Shown here: in pieces, positions 62,371 through 64,000 of the stretch
Numbering within the stretch: the first letter of the stretch is position 1
Layout of the letters: every line of letters starts with the position of its first letter
From: DUTS01 sp050951605
GTDB lineage: Bacteria; Bacillota; Peptococcia; DRI-13; DTU073
Direction of reading: 5' to 3'
DNA length: 64,000 nt
Assembly: GCA_050951605.1 (NCBI GenBank)
Contig: JBMNJJ010000009.1
Coordinates: 434,001-498,000, forward strand
The notes under the pieces: generated by a model
Seen by the model: only the letters and a program-made list of their open reading frames with translations
Database searches by the model: none
Told to the model about the DNA's origin: nothing
Position numbers and translations under genes: made by a program

Positions 62371-62576
62371 GGAGAATTACGGTTTGACTTATCTGCCGAA
62401 TGGATTTTTATTGTATATATTTTTTTATGTGTATATATTTTTTAAATCCCGTAACGGGTTTATAATATAGCAACTTAAAGCAAGATAACTATTTATTGGT
62501 ATGTTATAAACATTAACCCGTATGTATTTTGTTGGCAGATATTATGTTAACCGAGTTTTCCTCGGTTATTTTTTTA
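62371..62576 (+). promoter_or_regulatory. Riboswitch-like leader with terminator upstream of rny
   Basis: About 205 nt from the predicted start. TATCTGCC (62390-62397) pairs exactly with GGCAGATA (62534-62541), closing the structure. Inside, ACGGGTTTATAA pairs, with a bulge, with TTATAAACATTAACCCGT, and CCCGT-ACGGG is a competing local hairpin. A terminator, TAACCGAG (62548-62555) / CTCGGTTA (62561-62568) plus T8, follows at once. CGGTT (62380-62384) can instead pair with AACCG (62549-62553) inside the terminator, a plausible antiterminator. No known class is recognised by eye. Confidence 0.6.
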
Positions 62577-62598
62577 TATTAGGGAGGTGAGGATAATT

Positions 62599-64000
62599 AT
62601 TTATTATTTGGTTGTAGCCATAGTTTCTCTTAGTGCAGGTTTTTTTATAGGATATATAATTAGGAAAAAAATTGCAGAAGCAAAAATTGATTCTGCTGAA
62701 GAAGCCTCTAAAAAAATATTAGAAGAGGCGAAAAGAAGTGCTGAAGCGAAGAAAAAAGAAGCTATTTTAGAAGCTAAAGAGGAAGCTCATAAACTAAGAG
62801 TAGAATTAGATCGTGAAACTAGGGAACGTCGTAATGAAATGCAACGTTTGGAACGTCGGTTACTGCAAAAAGAAGAAACTTTAGATAGAAAATCTGAAGT
62901 GATGGAGCGTAAAGAAGAAAATATTCGTAATATGGAACAAGAACTTAATAAACAGAAAAAAAATGTAGCCGATGTTAAACAACAGCAAATGGATGAATTG
63001 GTGAGAATATCTAATTTGTCTTTTAATCAGGCACGTGAACTGCTTCTCAAACGTGTAGAAGAGGAAATTAAGCTTGAAACCGCAATGTTGATCAAAGATT
63101 ATGAGGACCAAGCCAAAGAGGAAGGTGAAAAAAAGGCTCGTGAAATTATTTCTTTAGCTATTCAACGCTGTGCTGCTGATCATGTTGCTGAATCTACTGT
63201 TTCCGTAGTAGCTTTACCTAATGATGAAATGAAGGGACGAATTATTGGAAGAGAAGGACGCAATATTAGAACTTTAGAAACTCTTACGGGAATAGATTTA
63301 ATTATTGATGATACGCCCGAAGCTGTTATTTTATCAGGTTTTGATCCTATTCGAAGAGAAGTCGCTCGCACTGCTTTAGAAAAATTAATTTTAGATGGTC
63401 GTATTCATCCTGCTCGTATTGAAGAAATGGTGGAAAAGGCACAAAAAGAAATTGAGCAGAAGATTAGAGAAGAAGGTGAACAGGCTACTTTTGAAACTGG
63501 TGTTAATGGACTTCATTTAGAATTAATTAAACTACTAGGAAGACTACAATATAGGACAAGTTATGGACAAAATGTTTTAAAACATTCTATTGAAGTGGCT
63601 CATTTAGCAGCAGTAATGGCCGCAGAATTAGATGTAGATGTTGCTCTTGCCAAAAGGGCTGGACTTTTACATGATATTGGTAAAGCAGTTGACCATGAGG
63701 TAGAAGGTCCCCATGTAACAATTGGAGCTAATCTTGCAAAAAAGTATCGAGAATCTAGTGAAGTTGTTCATGCTATTGCTGCACATCATGGTGATGAACC
63801 TTTTAAGTCAATAGAAGCTGTTTTAGTAGCTGCTGCCGATGCTATTTCTGCAGCACGTCCTGGAGCAAGACGTGAAACCTTAGAAGCGTACATCAAGCGT
63901 CTTGAAAAACTAGAAGAAATAGCTAATACTTTTGAAGGTGTAGAAAAATCATATGCTATTCAGGCCGGTCGTGAAATTAGAATTATTGTTAAACCTGAAA
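62599..64000 (+). CDS. rny: Ribonuclease Y (3' end beyond the window)
   Basis: The frame runs off the window end after about 467 residues. A membrane helix (LVVAIVSLSAGFFIGYIIRK) is followed by a long charged coiled coil (residues ~25-200), the KH domain (GRIIGREGRNIRTLETLTGI) and the HD domain with LLHDIGKAVDHEVEGPH and AAHHGDEPF. It is the membrane-bound endonuclease that starts mRNA decay. No ATG is near: the ribosome site GGAGGTGA is best spaced for ATT 62599, with GTG 62587 and TTG 62608 as alternatives, so an ATT start is possible. Confidence 0.94.
   Translation, partial: MYYLVVAIVSLSAGFFIGYIIRKKIAEAKIDSAEEASKKILEEAKRSAEAKKKEAILEAKEEAHKLRVELDRETRERRNEMQRLERRLLQKEETLDRKSEVMERKEENIRNMEQELNKQKKNVADVKQQQMDELVRISNLSFNQARELLLKRVEEEIKLETAMLIKDYEDQAKEEGEKKAREIISLAIQRCAADHVAESTVSVVALPNDEMKGRIIGREGRNIRTLETLTGIDLIIDDTPEAVILSGFDPIRREVARTALEKLILDGRIHPARIEEMVEKAQKEIEQKIREEGEQATFETGVNGLHLELIKLLGRLQYRTSYGQNVLKHSIEVAHLAAVMAAELDVDVALAKRAGLLHDIGKAVDHEVEGPHVTIGANLAKKYRESSEVVHAIAAHHGDEPFKSIEAVLVAAADAISAARPGARRETLEAYIKRLEKLEEIANTFEGVEKSYAIQAGREIRIIVKPE

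Noticed and set aside
62454..62470. GGGTTTATAATATAG as a second rny promoter
   Set aside because: TATAAT is present but no -35 at normal spacing. The same bases are better explained as one strand of the bulged leader helix.
1..64000. CRISPR arrays, tRNA or rRNA genes, insertion-sequence transposases, prophage genes
   Set aside because: None seen on reading: no regular short repeats with spacers, no cloverleaf-like genes in the gaps, and no transposase or integrase frames.

Overview
The window looks like a chromosome segment from an anaerobic, endospore-forming Bacillota of the class Clostridia, probably a Peptococcaceae-like lineage. The DNA is AT-rich, Shine-Dalgarno sequences are strong (AGGAGG type), and TTG and GTG starts are common. 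Sporulation genes (sigK, spoIIIAA-AH, spoIIIE, dacF, ylxY-like and ylmC/ymxH-like genes, spore photoproduct lyase) occur beside anaerobic energy genes (an Rnf cluster and the [FeFe]-hydrogenase maturase hydF). The genus cannot be fixed from the sequence alone.

Positions 1-12.2 kb are accessory. They hold the end of a type I restriction system (HsdS tail, HsdR) with a YgjP-type metallopeptidase, a PucR/CdaR-like regulator split by a one-base change in an A9 run, a divergent transporter plus M20 amidohydrolase pair, a lipoprotein, an HsmA-family gene remnant, a HAD hydrolase and spore photoproduct lyase. A 138-bp near-identical direct repeat (3981-4118 and 12043-12180), coding the same protein tail, brackets most of this region.

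Positions 12.2-22.5 kb carry a cold-shock gene with a long leader, a class B penicillin-binding protein, and rnfCDGEAB followed by apbE, a NusG-domain-II gene and a Gx transporter gene, then sigK. rnfB, apbE and the NusG-II gene each carry a disabling lesion (frameshift, frameshift, in-frame TAG) within 1.75 kb, while the flanking genes are intact. This suggests local decay of the Rnf module or local sequence error.

Positions 22.6-33 kb are a housekeeping block: yqeG, aroK, pilT, prepilin peptidase, comFB, tldD/tldE, aroQ, Xaa-Pro peptidase, efp, a CD1247-type protein and hydF. Positions 33-38.4 kb are the spoIIIA operon, interrupted between spoIIIAC and spoIIIAD by a 217-bp structured non-coding stretch.

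Positions 38.4-64 kb follow the conserved Firmicutes order rpsO-pnp-ylxY-dacF-mlpA-ymxH-dapB-dapA-rnj-tepA-ylzJ-spoIIIE-rodZ-rimO-pgsA-pgpA-(ftsH-like pair)-cinA-helicase-recA-recX-rny. Regulatory RNA is dense here. There is a lysine riboswitch before dapB, a hairpin that buries a ribosome-binding site, a promoter plus terminator leader before rnj, a LexA box inside the recA promoter, and an unassigned riboswitch-like leader ending in a terminator just before rny. The rny leader and the split or reduced FtsH-like pair are the most interesting candidates for undescribed biology.
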